Positions 22,532 to 31,379 are shown, numbered from the stretch's first letter. The stretch: 35,511 nucleotides of DNA from Phycisphaerae bacterium (GCA_016782885.1 JADHXQ010000046.1:1-35511); one strand, 5' to 3'. A program made the numbers and translations. The notes: generated by a model from the sequence alone, not told the origin.

Positions 22532-24184
22532 ATGAAGAGACGCGATTTCCTGAAAGCAGCCGGTATCGGCGGCGCCGCAGCATTAGTGCCCGGTATCTCC
22601 CGGGCGGCAAAGGCGGTCGATAAACCCAATATCATCTTCATCATGTCCGACGACCACACCTCCCAGGCCGTCGGCGCCTACGGCAGCCGCCTGGCCAGGC
22701 TCAACCCCACGCCCGTGATCGATACGCTGGCGAAAGAGGGAATGCTGTTTGAAAACGCGTTCTGCACCAACTCGATCTGCACGCCAAGCCGCGCGTGCAT
22801 CATGACCGGGCAGTTCTCGATCAAGAACGGTGTGCTCGATCTCGGCGGCAGGCTCGCGCCGGAAAATCAGTATCTCGCAATCGAGATGAAGAAGGCCGGA
22901 TACCAAACCGCGATGGTGGGCAAGTGGCACTTGAAGCAGGAACCGAATTTCGATTACTACAACGTCCTGCCCGGTCAGGGCAGCTACCACGACCCGGCGT
23001 TTCGCGAAAAGGCCGAAGGCAAGGCGTTCGGCAAGAACGTAGTCAAGATGAAGGGCCATTCGTCCGACTGCATTACCGATATAACGCTTAACTGGTTCAA
23101 GAACATTCGCGACAAGTCCAAACCGTTCTTCCTGATGCACCACTACAAGGCCCCGCACGATATGTTCAGCAACGCCAAGCGCTACGAGAAATATCTCGAA
23201 GACGTCGACATCCCCGAGCCCGAGAACCTCTGGAAGCAGCCGAAATTCGGATCGATCGCCACCCGCGGACACAACGATGAACTCCTGCCATACATCGGCA
23301 CGTCGATAGGGCGGAGAAACCTGCGTCGCAACTACACCAAGTCGTGGGCCAAAGATAAAAGCCTCAGCGACACCCAGGCCAAACGCCTGGCGTACAACGT
23401 GTATCTCAAGAAATACCTCCGCTGCGTAAAGGGCGTCGACGACAACCTCAAACGCCTGCTGGCGTACCTCAGGAAAGAAGGCCTGATGGATAGTACCGTG
23501 ATCATCTACACCGGCGACCAGGGCTTCATGCTCGGCGAACACGACTACATGGACAAGCGCTGGATGTACGACGAGTCGCATCGTATGCCCTTCCTGATCC
23601 GCTACCCCAAGACCATCAAGCCCGGCTCGCGGTCAGACGCAATCGTCGAAAATGTGGATTACGGCCCGACCATGCTGGACTTCGCCGGTGTCAAGACGCC
23701 CGATTACATGCAGGGCGGAAGTTTCAAGTCGATCTGCGAGACCGGTAAGGAGCCCGCCGGATGGAAGCAGGGGGCCTATTACCGCTACTGGATGCACATG
23801 GCCCATCACGACAACCCGTCGCACTTCGGTATTCGCACCAAGAAGTTCAAGCTGATCTTTTACTACGGCTGCTCCTCAAATGGCGGTAACCAGACGCCGC
23901 CCGGATGGGAACTCTACGATCTGGGCAAGGACCGCTTCGAGGTCAACAATGTTTACGATAATCCCGAGTATGCCGAGATTGTTGCCGCCCTGAAGGGGCA
24001 GTTGGCGGCGTTGCGCAAGAAGTATGGTGACACCGACGAGAAGTTCCCCGCAATGAAGAAGATCGTTGACGAGTTCTGGGATTACGGTCCGGGCGCCCGC
24101 AAACGCGCCATCGAAATATCACACGATATGCTCGAACGTAAAAAGAAGGGCTCCGCCTCGCGCCGGAAGAAGAAAAAGAAATAG
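22532..24184 (+). CDS. Tat-exported sulfatase (S1) with poly-Lys tail
   Basis: A 550-aa sulfatase with GGAG upstream of ATG 22532 and a twin-arginine signal (MKRRDFLKAAGIGGAAAL). Metal ligands are in IIFIMSDDHTSQAVGAYG (Asp40, Asp41) and the formylglycine site is CTPSR at Cys83 (NSICTPSRACIMTGQ). GKWHLKQEP and YTGDQGFMLGEHDYMDKRWMYDESHRMP give the Lys/His and Asp-Gln metal-site residues. The SDDHTSQA start and DQGF in place of DNG are typical of the sulfatase branch that includes N-acetylglucosamine-6-sulfatases and similar glycosaminoglycan enzymes, but the substrate is a guess. The C-terminus is extraordinarily basic (ERKKKGSASRRKKKKK). The paired divergent sulfatase suggests that both serve the same sulfated polymer. 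Confidence 0.95.
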   Translation: MKRRDFLKAAGIGGAAALVPGISRAAKAVDKPNIIFIMSDDHTSQAVGAYGSRLARLNPTPVIDTLAKEGMLFENAFCTNSICTPSRACIMTGQFSIKNGVLDLGGRLAPENQYLAIEMKKAGYQTAMVGKWHLKQEPNFDYYNVLPGQGSYHDPAFREKAEGKAFGKNVVKMKGHSSDCITDITLNWFKNIRDKSKPFFLMHHYKAPHDMFSNAKRYEKYLEDVDIPEPENLWKQPKFGSIATRGHNDELLPYIGTSIGRRNLRRNYTKSWAKDKSLSDTQAKRLAYNVYLKKYLRCVKGVDDNLKRLLAYLRKEGLMDSTVIIYTGDQGFMLGEHDYMDKRWMYDESHRMPFLIRYPKTIKPGSRSDAIVENVDYGPTMLDFAGVKTPDYMQGGSFKSICETGKEPAGWKQGAYYRYWMHMAHHDNPSHFGIRTKKFKLIFYYGCSSNGGNQTPPGWELYDLGKDRFEVNNVYDNPEYAEIVAALKGQLAALRKKYGDTDEKFPAMKKIVDEFWDYGPGARKRAIEISHDMLERKKKGSASRRKKKKK

Positions 24185-24305
24185 CTCGAAAAATCCCAAA
24201 ACTCCGACCAAGGATTTAGGTCCATCCTGCCTGAGACTCTGTTTGAACCCATTGTGGTATGCGTCCGGCTGTTTTGCCAAATGGGGGACTGAGGTGCATA
24301 GGGCC

Positions 24306-24450
24306 TATAAAAAGAGCAGACTTGGCAGGGGGAGGCCAAGTCTGCTTGGGTTTCAGCTGGCGGGGGGAGACCAGCTGAACAACGTAAAACATATTATGTA
24401 CTAAATGATGAATAAGTCAATGCCTTTATGACTGTTTATTCTTATTTTTT
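24306..24450 (+). ncRNA. Candidate structured RNA: twin hairpins with G-rich loops
   Basis: Hairpin 1 has 12-bp perfect arms (AGCAGACTTGGC at 24315-24326, complement at 24335-24346) and loop AGGGGGAG. Hairpin 2 has 9-bp perfect arms (TTCAGCTGG at 24352-24360, complement at 24371-24379) and loop CGGGGGGAGA. The stems differ in sequence while the loops share GGGGGAG, as expected if the loops are recognised by a protein or RNA. A TATAAA at 24306-24311 could be a -10, but no good -35 precedes it. An AU stem with a T-tract ends the unit at 24450. Alternatives are the 3' UTR of the sulfatase or a leader of the methyltransferase gene. No known RNA family was recognised. Confidence 0.45.
24410..24450 (+). 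terminator. AU-rich stem followed by T-tract
   Basis: GAATAA-GTCA (24410-24419) pairs with TGAC (24429-24432) and TTATTC (24436-24441), with a 3-nt bulge between them. TTATTTTTT (24442-24450) follows. The stem is weak in energy but the layout is that of an intrinsic terminator for the upstream hairpin RNA or sulfatase transcript. Confidence 0.5.
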
Positions 24451-24698
24451 ACAAAAATTATTATTAGATGTACCGTCTTTACGGTTTTAAGGTTCATATC
24501 AATCAACCCAATTCATATACATGCAATCACTTACAAATCTGGTGACAGAAACCGATCGCGTCGGCCTGGTTGCCCAAATTATCCAAAAAAAATTTTATTA
24601 AGACCACAAATCTTGTGGATGATCCACTCAAGACCAATAATAATCTCAACGGATTATTGACCGCGTGGTTTCCGCAATCTCGACCGGAGTAAATGAGC

Positions 24699-25700
24699 AT
24701 GTTGGAGAAGCTTCTTCCGATCGGAAGTAAGAGAAGAAGACTTGTCAGGAACATCTTCCTGGCGCGTGGAACCCCCGCCCGCCTCTCAAAGAACTTCGGA
24801 GCACCGGGCGATGGCGCTCAAAGAAAGATCGAGGCATCTATTGAAGCCAACTGCTTCGCGGACCATCCGGAGGGCTGTCTCCGGACGGATTCCGGCCGCA
24901 AGGATATGGAGGAACTTCTTTACACCAGGGTGGAAGAGACACGTCGCTTCATTGTCCCATGGCTGGATGCCGCCAGGCCCCTCAGCGGTTCGAGAATTCT
25001 CGAAATCGGTTGCGGTACAGGGACATCGACCGTAGCACTGGTTGAGCAAGGCGCGGAGGTGACGGGAATCGACATCAACGAGCGTTCGCTGAACGTTGCC
25101 AAAGACCGGCTCGGCGTCCACGGGTTGGATGCTTGTTTTCACCTGGTCAATGCTGACGAAATCGCAAACCGTTTTTCGGACAGGCATTTTGACTTCATCA
25201 TCTTCTTTGCATCGTTGGAACACATGACGCATACCGAGAGAATGATTGCGATGAAGGATGCCTGGGATCTCCTTCCGACCGGTGGTCTGCTGGGCGTCAT
25301 AGAGACGCCCAATCGCCTGTGGTACCATGACTCGCACACATCCCGCCTGCCCTTCTTTCAGTGGCTTCCGGATGATTTGGCCCTCGAGTATTCACGATTC
25401 AGCCCCAGGGACATCGTGCGGGACGTGTACACCCAAGGCGATAGAGAATCGCAACTTGCATTTCTGAGACTGGGCCGGGGCGTGAGCTTCCATGAATTTG
25501 AACTGACCATGAAACCGGTTTCGCAACTGCACGTTGTAAGCTGTAAGGCGAGCTTCTTCAGAAGGCGCAGCGTGTTGAATTGGCTGGCATGGCGATTTTC
25601 GACGGATCGTCGCTATGCATCCCTACTGGCAAGGGCCTGCCCGGGGCTTGACAGGGGGTTTCTGCAACCGTTCCTGGACATAATAATCCGGAAGGATTAG
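24699..25700 (+). CDS. Class I SAM-dependent methyltransferase
   Basis: A 333-aa cytoplasmic protein. Two ATGs are close together, at 24693 and 24699; GGAG at 24686-24689 is 9 nt from the second and only 3 nt from the first, so I start at 24699. The SAM-binding motif I is RILEIGCGTGTSTVALVEQG (around residues 98-117), followed by VTGIDINERSLNVAKDRL (acidic end of beta 2), FHLVNADEIANRF and FDFIIFFASLEHMTHTERMIAMKDAWDLLPTGGLLGVIETPNRLW (motifs II-III). The remainder, including FSPRDIVRDVYTQGDRESQL, is a variable substrate region. The substrate could be a sugar, lipid or small molecule; nothing nearby decides. It stands alone after an AT-rich spacer, with lower GC than the sulfatase genes, suggesting separate acquisition. 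Confidence 0.85.
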   Translation: MLEKLLPIGSKRRRLVRNIFLARGTPARLSKNFGAPGDGAQRKIEASIEANCFADHPEGCLRTDSGRKDMEELLYTRVEETRRFIVPWLDAARPLSGSRILEIGCGTGTSTVALVEQGAEVTGIDINERSLNVAKDRLGVHGLDACFHLVNADEIANRFSDRHFDFIIFFASLEHMTHTERMIAMKDAWDLLPTGGLLGVIETPNRLWYHDSHTSRLPFFQWLPDDLALEYSRFSPRDIVRDVYTQGDRESQLAFLRLGRGVSFHEFELTMKPVSQLHVVSCKASFFRRRSVLNWLAWRFSTDRRYASLLARACPGLDRGFLQPFLDIIIRKD

Positions 25701-26002
25701 CGAGGCAACAGAGCGAAAGATTGAATGAAGAATATTCCAAGTAGTGCAAATGCACTCTTTCTGAGCCGGGAAGACGCTTTTGAGACGGCGGTTTGTCACG
25801 ATGAAGCCGCAAGGCGAAGACGCTCTTGAGACGGCGAAGCCGCAAGGCGAAGACGCTCTTGAGACGGCGAAGCCGCAAGGCGAAGACGCTTGCAGATGGC
25901 GCGGAACCGCTATAGGATTGGACCGATGGCCCGCGATAGTCGTGGGCGCAACGCCATCTGGGAATCCCGGTTTTCGGCGATAATGAACCTGGAAGGTAAG
26001 AG
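25701..26002. other. Spacer with 33-bp tandem repeat before GH127 gene
   Basis: About 300 bp with no real gene. ORFs on both strands here are products of the 33-bp repeat being a multiple of three. A 12-nt palindrome GTGCAAATGCAC lies near 25744, and GGAAGG at the end serves ATG 26003. Confidence 0.65.
25770..25890. repeat. 33-bp tandem repeat (minisatellite)
   Basis: Two perfect 33-bp units (25806-25838, 25839-25871) are followed by a 19-bp partial third unit (25872-25890) and preceded by a diverged partial unit (25770-25790). The unit contains GCCGCAAGGC, GAAGACGCTC and TTGAGACGGC. Identity between full units suggests recent expansion. Confidence 0.92.
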
Positions 26003-28363
26003 ATGAATATAAAAACTGTCTTGCGTGTGTTGACTTTAATTGTTGTCGTCGGCTGGTTGGCTTTTACGAGCCGGGTTCTGGCCGAAGACGAGGGCGGCGA
26101 TCGGGTTTTTGACGCGTCGGCAGGGAGCAGAGCCATGTCAAAAGTATCCCAGTTAATAAGCGTGCCCGATGTCGCCGTTAATACGGCGGTCGGGCACTTG
26201 CCGCGTCTGCCTTCCCGTATTCCGGGCGTGTACCGTAATGGAATCAAGGGGCCTGATCTGCGCGTGATCTGGCCGGCCCCGACGGACAGCAGTCAAGCGC
26301 AGAAGGCGGGATCCTACACAATAACCGGTAATATCCCTGGTACGAAATTTCAACCCAAGGCTGTGGTGACTGTAAAAGCTCCGTCAAAAACGACCTCTGC
26401 CCCAAAACGCAAAATGGAGCCCTTTGCCCTGGGACAGGTCATTTTGAACCGGGATGCGAAGAACCGTGACACGCAGTTTATCAAGAACCGCGACAAGTTC
26501 ATTCTCACCCTGGCGAGGACCGATCCCGACAGTTTTCTGTATAATTTCCGTGATGCCTTTGGACAGCCCCAGCCCAAAGGGGTCAAGCCTCTGGGGGTCT
26601 GGGACAGCCGGAAAACCCGTTTGCGTGGCCATGCCAGCGGTCACTACTTATCCGCCATAGCGCAGGCCTGCGCCAGTGTGACGTATGATGAGAAGCTGCG
26701 TAAAAATCTCACGCGGAAGATGGAGTACTTGATTGATACCCTCTATACCCTGTCGCAATTATCGGGCAGTCCTGCCAGGAAAGGCGGGCCATGCAACGCC
26801 GACCCGACGGCAGTACCAAAGGGTCCGGAAAAGGAGGACTACGATTCCGATCTGAGCAAAGAGGGTATTCGCACCGACTACTGGAATTGGGGCAAGGGCT
26901 TTATCAGCGGATACCCGCCGGATCAGTTCATCATGCTGGAAAAGGGCGCCAAGTATGGTGGTAAGAACACAAATATATGGGCTCCCTATTATACACTGCA
27001 TAAGATTCTTGCCGGTCTGCTCGACTGTTACGAGGTTGGGGGGAATAAAAAGGCCCTGGAGATAGCTGAAGGCATGGGCGAGTGGGTCTACCGGCGGCTT
27101 AAGCTCGTACCGGCGGAGACCCGCATAAGTATGTGGAATACGTACATTGCCGGCGAGTATGGGGGTATGAATGAAGTGATGGCCCGTTTGCATACGATCA
27201 CGGGCAAGAAGAAATATATCGAATGCGCCATACTGTTTGACAATATCAGCTTCTTCTTTGGTGATGCCAAACACTCCGGCGGTCTGGCCAGGAATGTCGA
27301 CACCCTGCGGGGCAAGCATGCCAATCAGCACATTCCGCAGATTACCGGAGCACTGGAAACCTACAAGGGCGCCGGGGATATCAAATATTACCGAGTCGCC
27401 GATAACTTCTGGGACATCTGCACCAACGGATACATGTATAGTATCGGCGGCGTGGCGGGAGCAAGGAAACCAAAGAATTCCGAGTGCTTCACCGCCCAGC
27501 CCAACACATTGTTCGCTAACGGTTTTCTCAAAGCCGGACAGTGCGAAACCTGCGCCACCTACAATCTGCTGAAACTCAGCCGCCAGCTCTTCATGTTCGA
27601 TCCCGAAGGCAAGTTCATGGATTATTACGAACAGGCCCTGTACAACCACATTCTCGCCTCTGTGGCCGAAAACAGCCCCGCCAATACCTACCACGTACCG
27701 CTCAACCCCGGCGCCCGCAAAGGCTTCGGTAATCCCAAAATGACCGGTTTTACCTGTTGTAACGGTACGGCGCTGGAGAGCAGCACCAAGCTTCAGGATT
27801 CGATCTACTTCAAGAGTTCAGATAAATCGGCGCTGTATGTAAATCTCTACGTGCCATCGACTCTGGCGTGGAAGGACCGGGGAGTGGTGCTCAAGCAGAG
27901 CACCGATTATCCCTATGATGATACGAGTAAACTGACTCTCACCGGGGGCGGTGAGTTTACCATTAAGGTGCGTGTTCCGAAATGGGCGACGCGCGGTTTT
28001 TCGGTTAAGATCAATGGGAAGGACCAGCAGATTGCGTCGAGACCGGGTACGTATCTGGCCCTGAAGCGAACCTGGAAAGACAAGGACACCATCGAACTCA
28101 AGATGCCGTTTGGCTTTTATCTGAGTCCGATTATGGATCAGCCCAACATCGCCAGCATCTTTTACGGTCCGGTCTTGCTGGCCGTGGAAGAACCCAAGCC
28201 TCCATCAACATGGCGGCCCGTGACGCTGGATGCCGATGACATCGGCAAATCCATTACGGGCGACCCGGGGACTCTGCGTTTCAAAACCAACGGTGTGAAT
28301 TTGAAGCCGTTCTTTGAAATGTACGGCCGGCACTCGGTCTATGTGGATGTTACGCTGAAGTAG
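26003..28363 (+). CDS. GH127-like beta-L-arabinofuranosidase, secreted
   Basis: A 786-aa protein with GGAAGG before ATG 26003 and a signal peptide (MNIKTVLRVLTLIVVVGWLAFTSRVLA). Residues about 90-130 resemble a bacterial Ig-like domain (VIWPAPTDSSQAQKAGSYTITGNIPGT...VVTVKAP). From about residue 140 there is a DUF1680/GH127 (alpha/alpha)6 catalytic domain: LRGHASGHYLSAIAQA, WAPYYTLHKILAGLLD, WNTYIAGEYGGMNEV and NQHIPQITGALETYKG. The metal/cysteine centre described for HypBA1 is visible: ETC (Glu515, Cys517) and CC (Cys585-Cys586, GFTCCNGTALES). A candidate acid/base Glu494 lies in SECFTAQPN. It ends with a beta domain (FTIKVRVPKWA, IASIFYGPVLLAVE). The likely role is removing terminal beta-L-arabinofuranose from a polysaccharide. 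Alternative sugars occur in related families. Confidence 0.92.
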   Translation: MNIKTVLRVLTLIVVVGWLAFTSRVLAEDEGGDRVFDASAGSRAMSKVSQLISVPDVAVNTAVGHLPRLPSRIPGVYRNGIKGPDLRVIWPAPTDSSQAQKAGSYTITGNIPGTKFQPKAVVTVKAPSKTTSAPKRKMEPFALGQVILNRDAKNRDTQFIKNRDKFILTLARTDPDSFLYNFRDAFGQPQPKGVKPLGVWDSRKTRLRGHASGHYLSAIAQACASVTYDEKLRKNLTRKMEYLIDTLYTLSQLSGSPARKGGPCNADPTAVPKGPEKEDYDSDLSKEGIRTDYWNWGKGFISGYPPDQFIMLEKGAKYGGKNTNIWAPYYTLHKILAGLLDCYEVGGNKKALEIAEGMGEWVYRRLKLVPAETRISMWNTYIAGEYGGMNEVMARLHTITGKKKYIECAILFDNISFFFGDAKHSGGLARNVDTLRGKHANQHIPQITGALETYKGAGDIKYYRVADNFWDICTNGYMYSIGGVAGARKPKNSECFTAQPNTLFANGFLKAGQCETCATYNLLKLSRQLFMFDPEGKFMDYYEQALYNHILASVAENSPANTYHVPLNPGARKGFGNPKMTGFTCCNGTALESSTKLQDSIYFKSSDKSALYVNLYVPSTLAWKDRGVVLKQSTDYPYDDTSKLTLTGGGEFTIKVRVPKWATRGFSVKINGKDQQIASRPGTYLALKRTWKDKDTIELKMPFGFYLSPIMDQPNIASIFYGPVLLAVEEPKPPSTWRPVTLDADDIGKSITGDPGTLRFKTNGVNLKPFFEMYGRHSVYVDVTLK

Positions 28364-28391
28364 GAGAGCATTAGCCCCGGACTCAATCAGG

Positions 28392-28435
28392 CAAAAACAA
28401 AGCCCTTCTGCCGGTTTGTCAGCGTTAAAGGGCTT
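28392..28435 (-). terminator. Intrinsic terminator for tRNA-Lys (minus strand)
   Basis: AAGCCCTT (28400-28407) pairs with AAGGGCTT (28428-28435). On the minus strand the stem is followed directly by TTGTTTTTG. It lies 11 bp beyond the tRNA 3' end. It may also stop transcription of the GH127 gene from the other side, though the T-run on that strand is weak. Confidence 0.7.
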
Positions 28436-28446
28436 GTTTCATCAAA

Positions 28447-28519
<73 letters not shown>

Positions 28520-28553
28520 GTTGGTCAAAATCATCTTTTCAGATGGGCGAAGC

Positions 28554-28582
28554 ATTCTACTTCCGCCGGGGTGGTACGTCAA
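28554..28582 (-). promoter_or_regulatory. tRNA-Lys promoter, TTGACG-17-TAGAAT
   Basis: Minus-strand -35 TTGACG (28577-28582) and -10 TAGAAT (28554-28559) are both 5 of 6 with a 17-bp spacer. The transcript would start about 28 nt before the mature tRNA 5' end. Confidence 0.8.
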
Positions 28583-28698
28583 TACCTTCTTTGCTCTTGC
28601 TAAAATATACGAGGCATGATTGAATCTAATCGGCTGGGCGTCCCCGGTCGATCGCAGGAGATGGATTCTACAACAAGACGCGCGAGGTAATTTGACAC

Positions 28699-30015
28699 AT
28701 GAGACAGCACGGAAAGATTATTGGATTGCTGGCGACTATCGTTCTGACGGCCGGTCTGGCCCGCGCGGGCGACTGGGCGCAATGGCGCGGGCCCAATCTC
28801 AACGGTTCGACCGACGAAACAAACCTGCCGACTGAGTTCTCCAAGGAGAATACCGCCTGGAAAGTGACGCTGCCCGGTGCGGCTGGTTCCACGCCGATCG
28901 TACTCGGCGACAAGATCTTCCTGACGTCCCGGAAGACTAAAGGCGAGGATTTGCTGGGGATGTGCGTCAGCCTGAAAGACGGTAAGACGATCTGGAGCAA
29001 GGTGATGTCCAGCGGTAAGCCCGCTCCGCGCGCGATTACCTCGTGCAGCCCGGCCGGCGACGGCAAGAGCGTCTACTTCCTGTTCGGTACGGGCGACCTG
29101 CACGCGACGGACCTGGACGGTAAGATCCTCTGGTCGCGCAAGCTCGCCAAAGACTACGGCCCGTTCGCCGTACGATTCGGTTATAGCGCCAGCCCGCTGG
29201 TTCGCAAAGGGCGGTTGTACATTCCGCTGCTGCGTACGGCGGAGGGGTGGCCTTACGTGAAGGGCATTAAAGAATGGGGCAAGAAACCGCTGGACTCGCT
29301 GATCCTTTGCCTCGAAGCGGACAGCGGTAAAACCCTCTGGACCCAGAAGCGTCACACCGACGCGAAACTCGACTGCAAAGACACGTATATCACGCCGATG
29401 GTCGCCGAGGTGAAGGGCGGCGACGAACTTATCATGTGCGGCGGCGAGTACGTTACCGGGCACAACATCGACACGGGCAAGGAGCTATGGCGGTGGGAAT
29501 ACACCAAGACTCGCGAGGTGTTCCAGCGGATCGTCTCCTGCCCGGTGATCGTCGACGGTCTGGTGATCACCAACCAGGCGCTAGGACGAGGGACATTCGC
29601 CCTGAAACCGGGCGGTTCGGGGCGGATCAAGCATACGGATTACGCGTGGAAGTGGACCGAAGGCGCATCGGCCGACGTCTGCTCGCCGCTGGTCTATCAA
29701 GGGTTACTGTACATCCTGCCCGACCGGGGGAAGAAGGTGATAAGCTGTCTCGATCCGAAGACAGGCAAGGTCAAGTGGCAGCATGAATTCAAGGGCAAGG
29801 GACCCTGGCGGGCCTCGCCTACCGGAGCCGACGGTAAGATATACTGCATCTCGAAGGGCGGCACGTACGTTGTCCTGAAAGCCGGCGAGGAATTCAAGGA
29901 ACTGCACCGCAGTTCGGTGGACGCCAAGGTGTGCTTCAGCACCGTCGTGGCCGCCCACGGTCGCCTGCTGATTCGCACGGACAAGGAACTGATCTGCCTG
30001 AAGAAAGCGAAGTAA
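28699..30015 (+). CDS. Secreted PQQ-like beta-propeller protein
   Basis: A 438-aa protein, first gene of a three-gene operon. ATG 28699 is preceded by GAGG about 12 nt upstream and starts a signal peptide (MRQHGKIIGLLATIVLTAGLARA). Propeller blades begin with DWAQWRGPNLNGSTDETNLPTEF and continue with MCVSLKDGKTIWSKV, LHATDLDGKILWSRKL, LCLEADSGKTLWTQKR, TGHNIDTGKELWRWEY and SCLDPKTGKVKWQHEF, closing with LLIRTDKELICLKKAK. It has the same opening and closing blades as the protein at 12539, so the two are paralogues. The fold is BamB/PQQ-type without an identifiable active site. A scaffold or ligand-binding role outside the cytoplasm is inferred. Overlap with the next gene is nearly total: only 1 nt separates them. 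Confidence 0.9.
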   Translation: MRQHGKIIGLLATIVLTAGLARAGDWAQWRGPNLNGSTDETNLPTEFSKENTAWKVTLPGAAGSTPIVLGDKIFLTSRKTKGEDLLGMCVSLKDGKTIWSKVMSSGKPAPRAITSCSPAGDGKSVYFLFGTGDLHATDLDGKILWSRKLAKDYGPFAVRFGYSASPLVRKGRLYIPLLRTAEGWPYVKGIKEWGKKPLDSLILCLEADSGKTLWTQKRHTDAKLDCKDTYITPMVAEVKGGDELIMCGGEYVTGHNIDTGKELWRWEYTKTREVFQRIVSCPVIVDGLVITNQALGRGTFALKPGGSGRIKHTDYAWKWTEGASADVCSPLVYQGLLYILPDRGKKVISCLDPKTGKVKWQHEFKGKGPWRASPTGADGKIYCISKGGTYVVLKAGEEFKELHRSSVDAKVCFSTVVAAHGRLLIRTDKELICLKKAK

Positions 30016-30016
30016 T

Positions 30017-31357
30017 ATGAAATTGCGAGTTTTTGCGGCCGTGTTTGTCGGTGCCCTCGGTGCCTGCGCTGTTGCGGTCGGCGGGCCGGTTGTCGCTGAA
30101 TCGTTGGATATCTCTCGCGTACCGGCGGGATTTCCCGTGGGTTTTAGCCTGCTGACCGCAGGTAAGCGTCAGTATGTCGCCTACTACGACGATCAGCATC
30201 GCATGACAGTAGCTTCCCGCACGCTCGACTCGAAGACGTGGAAATACCAGATCTTGCCCTCCAGGGTCGGATGGGACTCTCATAATGGCGTGACGATGGC
30301 GATTGACGATGACGGTCACATCCACCTGAGCGGGAACATGCACTGTGTCCCGCTGATCTACTTCCGTATGTCGAAACCGGGCGATATCACCAGCTTTGAG
30401 CGGATCAAGGCGATGACGGGCGAGAACGAGAAGCGTTGCACGTATCCGAAATTCATGCGGGGCGGGAAAGGCGAGTTCATCTTCCACTACCGCGACGGGG
30501 GCAGCGGGAACGGAAACGAGATATACAACGTTTACGATCACAAGACCAAAACGTGGCGGAAGCTGCTGGACAAGCCCCTGACTGACGGGCGGGGGAAAAT
30601 GAACGCTTACATGCGCGGACCGGCCCTCGGTCCGGATGGTTACTTTCACATGACCTGGATGTGGCGCGATACGCCCGACTGCAGGACGAATCATGACTTC
30701 TCGTACGCGCGGACCAGGGACCTTACGAACTGGGAGAATGCGGCAGGTGAGGCGATCGAGCTGCCGCTGACTCTTGGCGTGACCAAGGGCGTGATTATAG
30801 ACCCCGTTCCCGCCGGTGGGGGGATAATCAACGTCACCGGATCCGCGGGCTTCGACTCGAAGAAGCGTGTGGTGGCTTCGTATCACAAGTTCGACGCCAA
30901 TGGCAATATCCAGGCGTACGTCGCGCGGTTCGTCGGCGGTAAGTGGAAGATCCGCTGCGTCAGCAAATGGGATTACCGCTGGGAGTTCAAGGGCAACGGT
31001 TCGATTATAGTCAAGATACGCGTCGGGACGGTGCGTTCGGTCGGCGGCGGGAAACTCCATCTGCCGTTCAGGCATATTAAGCACGGGAGTGGAGTATTGG
31101 TGATCGACGAGGAAACGCTAAAACCGCTGGGCGTCGCCAAGCCGAAGAAACGCCCGGACCCGGTTGGTATGCCCAAACGTGAATCCAAGTTCAAGGGTAT
31201 TGGCGTTCGGACTGCTGGCGATATCGGCAAGTCCGGACAGGCCGGTGTGCGATACATGCTCCGCTGGGAGACGTTGGGGACCAACCGCGACCGAAAACCC
31301 AGAGGTCCGCTGCCCGAGCCAAGCATGCTGCGACTCATTAAAATCGTCGAGAAATAG
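30017..31357 (+). CDS. BNR-4 repeat propeller protein, possible polysaccharide lyase
   Basis: A 446-aa exported protein starting 1 nt after the previous stop. The N-terminus (MKLRVFAAVFVGALGAC) ends in LGAC, a possible lipobox with Cys17, though cleavage further on at VVAES is equally possible. The body matches the BNR-4 type: KRQYVAYYDDQHRMTVASRTLDSKTWKY, WDSHNGVTMAIDDDGHIHLSGNMHCVPLIYFR, CTYPKFMRGGKGEFIFHYRDGGSGNGNEIYNVYD and AYMRGPALGPDGYFHMTWMWRDTPDCRTNHDFSYARTRDL. This fold group includes ulvan-type polysaccharide lyases (PL24/PL25), and conserved His/Tyr/Arg residues here (SHN, GNMH, HYRDG) are compatible with lyase chemistry, which I cannot prove. The sulfatases in this window would fit a sulfated substrate. 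Confidence 0.8.
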   Translation: MKLRVFAAVFVGALGACAVAVGGPVVAESLDISRVPAGFPVGFSLLTAGKRQYVAYYDDQHRMTVASRTLDSKTWKYQILPSRVGWDSHNGVTMAIDDDGHIHLSGNMHCVPLIYFRMSKPGDITSFERIKAMTGENEKRCTYPKFMRGGKGEFIFHYRDGGSGNGNEIYNVYDHKTKTWRKLLDKPLTDGRGKMNAYMRGPALGPDGYFHMTWMWRDTPDCRTNHDFSYARTRDLTNWENAAGEAIELPLTLGVTKGVIIDPVPAGGGIINVTGSAGFDSKKRVVASYHKFDANGNIQAYVARFVGGKWKIRCVSKWDYRWEFKGNGSIIVKIRVGTVRSVGGGKLHLPFRHIKHGSGVLVIDEETLKPLGVAKPKKRPDPVGMPKRESKFKGIGVRTAGDIGKSGQAGVRYMLRWETLGTNRDRKPRGPLPEPSMLRLIKIVEK

Positions 31358-31379
31358 ACGGTATCAGAAAGAGGAATTT

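Larger units (their letters stand above)
24185..24698. other. AT-rich intergenic region with structured RNA candidate
   Basis: About 510 bp with no credible ORF. The first part is normal GC and the part after about 24380 is strongly AT-rich. It contains two tandem perfect hairpins (24315-24379), an AU-rich stem with T-tract (24410-24450) and a small ACCGT-CTTT-ACGGT hairpin with a short T-run (24472-24488). Confidence 0.65.

Noticed and set aside
25806..25890. Possible CRISPR array
   Set aside because: Units are directly adjacent with no spacers; it is a tandem repeat.
25558..26247. Minus-strand ORF with a repeated SVFALRLRRLK peptide
   Set aside because: The peptide repeat is merely the 33-bp DNA repeat read in frame, and the ORF overlaps two well-supported plus-strand genes.
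31164..31379. Upstream start for the 1044-aa propeller gene
   Set aside because: It would overlap nearly 200 bp of the BNR-4 gene and bury the signal peptide; ATG 31380 has AGAGG at the right distance.
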